Shown here one piece after another: positions 25,859-30,000 of a stretch of DNA of 30,000 nucleotides (position 1 is the first letter of the stretch; every line of letters starts with the position of its first letter). Made by a program: the position numbers and the translations under genes. The stretch covers positions 371,484-401,483 of the forward strand of contig CAUYUJ010014359.1 of assembly GCA_963575745.1 (NCBI GenBank). The letters are read 5' to 3'. Below the pieces are notes generated by a model that was not told the DNA's origin, did no database searches, and saw nothing but the letters and a program-made list of their open reading frames with translations. Source of the stretch: Prorocentrum cordatum. Its lineage: Eukaryota; Sar; Dinophyceae; Prorocentrales; Prorocentraceae.

Positions 25859-26062
25859 ACGAGGAGTGAGGAAGTAGGGAGGAAGTAGGGAGGAAGTAGG
25901 GAGGAAGTAGGTAGAGGAGGAAGTAGGTAGAGGGAGGAGGGAGTAGGAGGAGGAAGTAGGTAGAGGAAGTACGTAGAGGAGGAAGTAGGCAGTGGAGGAA
26001 GTAGGTAGAGGAAGTAGGAAGTGGCAACGAGGAGGAGGGAGGAAGTAGGCAGAGGAGGAGGG
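25859..26062. repeat. GGAAGTAGG tandem array
   Basis: Repeats of GGAAGTAGG and AGGTAGAGGAAGTAGG in variable combinations (units of about 10-12 bp) over roughly 200 bp. Confidence 0.9.
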
Positions 26063-26451
26063 GGAGGGAAGGACGCAGGGCGGCCGCACCTTGCCGAGCG
26101 GCGGGACCCGACCGCATGCCGTCTTGGCCGGCAGCGTCGACCTTTCGATCGCCGGTGGGTCCGCCCCCTGCCGCCATGCTTCTTGCGAAGGCCTTACGGC
26201 CGATGCCGCCGACCCCGTGGGCAGCGACGACGAAGACGATGGAGGTAGAGGAGTCCAAGATGCCTTCAGATGGCTCGAAGACGGCGCCAGATGCCTGCAA
26301 GGTCGTCCGAAGACAGCTCAAGAGGCCTCCTCCAGGGTTCGGGAACGGCTCCAGAGAGTGCCAAGATAGGCAAAGAGCGCCTTCAAGTGGCCCGAGGGGG
26401 AGCGAGGAGGAGACGGACAGAGGGGGGGAAGATCCGGCCCGACCCGCAGGG

Positions 26452-27264
26452 CTAGCCGGAGCTCCGCTTCCGGGAGACGAGCGCGGGAGGAAAAGGGGAA
26501 GAGGGGTGGGAGGTGGCGGCACCCGCAGTGCCCGCTGCTTGCACGCCCAGCGAGCCACAGATGGATCCCGAGAAGGAAAGGGAGGGGGAGAGAGAGGAAT
26601 GAAAGACTGCGACCCCCCAGCCAGCTCCTGGAGCTTGAGCCTGAGCGCGCTGTGACACGCGAGCGCCCCGTCGGAGGCTGCGTGACGGGAACAGCAGTGC
26701 GCCGAACACACCCCGCACGTACGTATCCAACCCTCGGCGGCGGAGCTCTGGCGCGGTCGCTTCGGAGCACGGCGGGGCCATCAACGTGAAATTGGCCAGT
26801 CGCGCCTCTGGCGTGTCTGGATGCTCAGGCCCCGGCTCGCGGTATGTTGCTGCAGATACGTGCGGGCATTCTGCGCAGAGTCCGATGGAGTCCTCGCCCG
26901 CCGCGCGTCCAAAGAAGCAGTTTGCGCACCTCTCGAACCGGCGGCTCGTGGCCCAGCCGTTCCGCAGGGTCTTGATGCAAGCGGCGAGCACCCGCTGGAG
27001 GCACAGCCGCGAGACCACAGCACACGCGGACATCGCGAGGTCCAGCGTGACGTGCCCTGGGAGGCTGCACGCCCACCGAGAGTCGCGCCCGCAGGAAGAC
27101 GCGCAACTCGAGAGGGCAATCCGGGGCATCCAGGCGCAGGCAGGGCGCGCTGCCAGAGCGGTGCGCACTCGGTCTACGCTCTGGGCCCGGGCCTCCAGGG
27201 TCACGCGCGCGAGCGTCGACCCGCGTTCCAATGCTGTCTGGCGGCGTCCAACCCGACGATGCAC
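26452..27264 (-). pseudogene. Remnant of LINE reverse-transcriptase C-terminus (zinc-binding region)
   Basis: A 270-residue minus-strand frame contains VLAACIKTLRNGWATSRRFE, then C113-x2-C116...EDSIGLC130-x2-C133-P, then TPEARLANFTLM and RRRGLDTYVRGVF. The GWATSRR...C-x2-C...EDS...C-x2-CP order resembles the zinc-binding region that follows the reverse-transcriptase domain in LINE-type proteins, including those I recall from dinoflagellates. No reverse-transcriptase palm domain is visible upstream, and the ends read as unrelated sequence, so this looks like a 5'-truncated, decayed copy. The assignment rests on motif memory alone. Confidence 0.4.
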
Positions 27265-28145
27265 GCCTTCCGGTACCCAAGGTGCCCAGGCGCCGAGGCG
27301 CCCACGCGCGCAAGCGACTGCGTGGCGCAGAGTCGCACCTGGCGGAGTCTCGCAGCCCGTTCTGCGACACCACGTTCTGCGCTTCGGCAGCTGTCGGGTC
27401 GCCGTCTGCCTGCCTCGCGGCAGTTCTCGTCATTACGTGTGGCCGAAGGCCGTTCTATGTTTGTTGTCCTGGGGTGCAGCTACCTCCACATGAGCTCGGA
27501 CACGCCTCAAGGACCCTGAACGACGCTCTCAGCGCCCCCAGACTGCCCGAACACGCCTATCACTGCTCCGATGCGGGCTCAGGGAGCCTCCGAGGCGCAT
27601 CAGTAGGGTTTCAAGCTTATCCCCGAGACAGGCTCCAGGGTCGAAAAACACTTCTTTCCCGAGTGTTTTCCAGGGAATTTTGGTTTGACAGCTCCACACT
27701 GCTGGGACGACGCTCTAGTGCCACGATCTGGCAGCATGTTGCGTAGTCCTCACCCTTGTGAGGGTCTTGGGTCTCTCCCCCCATCGTCTCTTCTCTGCTT
27801 CTGCTTTCTCCGTCTCTTCCCTGTCCGCCCGTCCTCCCCGTGGTTTTTCTCACTTCAGCCAGTGGCTCCTGACAGAGAGCATTGGGTTCTGTTGTCACTG
27901 CACTTCGCGTTCCGACGGCCCGTCATGGTCCGGATTCTCGGGTCGTGGACTCTTCCATAGTTGACCCTGGCGCGCCTAGTCTTCTGCCAGTTCGTTGCAT
28001 GCGTTTACGCTCGAGTGGCGGCTCGTCGCTTGGTTGCCGCTCGTCCCCTCAGCTTTCCTCTTTCTCATCACATTCCATAGATCGCACCACGCAGAGCGCA
28101 CATCGAGAGAACACCAACACACAGTTAAGGTCTACGCCGACGTCT
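27265..28145. other. Non-coding right flank
   Basis: Mixed composition. Frames on both strands are open but without recognisable domains; the minus strand near 27265-27433 could be further decayed sequence from the LINE remnant. Confidence 0.35.
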
Positions 28146-28204
28146 CTATATATATATATATAGATATATATATATATACATATATATAAATACACACACA
28201 CACT
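28146..28204. repeat. TA and CA microsatellite
   Basis: TATATA/GATATA/CATATA tract followed by ACACACACACAC. Confidence 0.97.
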
Positions 28205-28239
28205 GTGGCCTTCGGTCCACCCCGCCACCGTACCTAGGT

Positions 28240-28830
28240 TGTGGGTATCTTGCCTATTGGATGGCCTCTCGGGGGCCTCTTGAAGGCAGTTTTGAGGCCT
28301 GTTTGGGGCCTTTTGGGGGTCTTTTGGAATCTCTTGTGGGCCTCTTGGGGTATCTTGGGGGCATCTTGGGGGCCTCGTGGGGCCTCCGTAGCGCCTCTTG
28401 GGGCCTCCTCGGGGCCTCTTTGGGCGGAAGGCTTGGATTTTCGGTTCGTGTTCCCTCTCTGGGGCCCTCTTGGGCCGTCTTGGGGGCCCGTTGGGTCTTC
28501 TTGGGTAGCCCTTAGGCCGTGTTGGGGCCTTCTCGGAGACTTCTTGGGCCGTCTTGGGGTGATCTTGGGGGCTCGTTGGGCCGTCTAGGAGCGTTGGAAA
28601 GTCGAAAAGGCGAGAACGCCCAAATCCTCCCAAACCCAAGGAGCCTCTTGGGAGGCATATTCGAAGCCTCTTGGGGCGTCTTGGCGGCCTCTTTGAGCCG
28701 TCTGGGGCCCATCTTGAGCGTCTTGGAGCGATCATTGGGCATCTCGGGGCCCTCTTGGACTGTCTTGGCGGCCTCGGAGTCTTCTTGGCTCGTCTTGGGG
28801 CCCTCCTGGGCCCGAACATGTCACGCGCCA
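28240..28830. repeat. Degenerate GGGGCCTCTTGG tandem array
   Basis: About 590 bp of variants of CTTGGGGGCCTC spaced mostly 11-24 bp. The unit reads as PRRPKRPP-type peptide on the minus strand, but the conservation follows the DNA unit, not codons. One interruption (28590-28660) breaks the array. Confidence 0.8.
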
Positions 28831-30000
28831 CGCCGGGAACCCCACGGAAACCGCGGCAAGCCCAGTCAAACTCGGCAATTTTGGCTCCGGTCCCTCTTCG
28901 ACTTTCAGGGCTGAGGATTGAAGCTCTCAGGCTTAGGCGATTTGGCAAAGAACCTGAGGATACGCCCACTTCGTGCCCAGAGGCACGGTGGCGGATATAT
29001 GTCATAGTTTGTGTCCTGCGATGTTGCGCATGCGCATGCTACTACATGAAATGACAGCATGCTCGGTGTCTGCGCGTGATGCTGCACAGGGAGCGTCGGC
29101 AGTGACGAACTTGGAATGTGTAAGTTTGTGGGAAACATGAATCGGATCTGAGGGATCTGCGCATACCACATGTCGCTTGTGTGTGTTTGTGTTCTCTGTA
29201 GTGGCGCGCGCACAAGTACACAGCTCTTGCGTTTTAGTGCCGCCCCTGCCGACTGTATTTGCGCCTGTAGTGAAGGGATCTATGCTCATCGATGCGGCCC
29301 ATCGTTCCATCGACAACTCTTGCGAACCTGGCCCCATTTCTACTTCCTCCGCTTGCGCAGGGAGGGGGGGGGGACCGACAAGGCCATGCCACAATTGTTT
29401 AAGATTTCGTCAGAGGGTCGGGCCTGGGTTTCTTCGACCGCTTTCTTCTATATCGCCGCATTGACTGTATTGCAATTGCGCGGCTAACTTCTCAGCATGA
29501 AAGGGGTAATGCGAGAAACCGTACAGCCTCCTGCTGTCATACGCTGTATGCTCTGGAACAGATCGTTGGGCATAGAGAATCTCCATTATCATAATTATCA
29601 TAGGCGCTTGGGCAGCAGGCGGCAGCCCTTTGTTAGGATACATCGCTCAGGATCTGGATATCCCAAGCAGTCTGGAATCACATTATGTGTGCGGGATCGC
29701 GTCAACACACATCATTTGTTCGGAATCGTTCCGTAAGAGCCATTTATGACCAGACCGCTCTCGTCCGACCAAGTGAGGCGTAAACATTCAGCAATCAAGC
29801 AGACTCTTGTAGTCACAGTGGCGGCTGTGCGGCTGCAGCTTGCAAGCCATGCCTTGCTTCTCGGCGCAAAGTTTGGCTTACCTTTTCGGCGGTAGCTGTC
29901 TTGGAGCTAGCATGGTATGGAGCTTGAGCAGCAAGCGCAAGCGAGGTGGCGCAGGCAAGCACAAGCTCAGCAATGACAAAAAGCGCTTGCAAAGTCGTCG
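28831..30000. other. Non-coding right flank to window end
   Basis: Mixed-composition DNA without a recognised gene. The last 120 bases have repeated GCAAGC/GCTTGC words (for example CAGCAAGCGCAAGCGAGG), possibly the start of another repeat that leaves the window. Confidence 0.4.

Overview
The window looks like nuclear DNA of a dinoflagellate; I cannot fix the genus. The grounds are: GC-rich DNA packed with short repeats; open reading frames lined up on one strand; spliced-leader-like motifs (close to the dinoflagellate core TAGCCATTTTGGCTCAAG) upstream of the genes; very short putative introns with GT-AG or GC-AG ends inside direct repeats; and a transposase-like protein of a type I recall as expanded in dinoflagellates. 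There are no bacterial operon signals, rRNA, tRNA or CRISPR arrays that I can see. The main discovery is a candidate giant DNA transposon of about 17.2 kb, 3352-20545. It is bounded by perfect 30-bp terminal inverted repeats (3352-3381 and 20516-20545). Inside each end lie AT-rich subterminal repeats built on AAGTTACTTATAAGTAA, unlike anything else in the GC-rich interior. All five substantial genes are on the minus strand, so transcription runs right to left: gene E (18418-16886, lysine-rich tail and a possible small DNA-binding domain), gene D (15981-14833, Ala/Pro-rich), gene C (13743-12723, spliced), gene B (11544-9807 with a broken extension to 8765, zinc-binding and K/D-rich) and gene A (8139-6094, DDE-transposase-like). 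Beyond gene A are a truncated duplicate of the gene E 5' region (5873-4627) and a 3' gene fragment F (3897-3578) caught in an inverted repeat. Between the genes lie clusters of a 16-nt hairpin motif, AGCGAT-N4-ATCGCT, often phased with a locus-specific period (25, 34, 36 or about 44 bp). I found this motif only inside the element. A 347-bp palindromic foldback element with a GGATAAC iteron sits between genes C and B. Three genes carry short GAC/GTC-rich insertions of 76, 172 and 52 nt. Each lies between direct repeats, each length is 1 modulo 3, and each restores a coherent protein at phase 0 when excised. This fits introner-like introns. The flanks (1-3351 and 20546-30000) are gene-poor. They hold several MITE families: one has TIR TTAAGTCGGGC and 8-bp target duplications, with one copy abutting the right end of the giant element. 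They also hold foldback repeats, degenerate tandem arrays and the likely C-terminal remnant of a LINE reverse-transcriptase polyprotein. My working model, an inference, is that gene A supplies the transposase, the terminal and subterminal repeats are its substrate, and genes B-E are accessory proteins that may bind the hairpin arrays.
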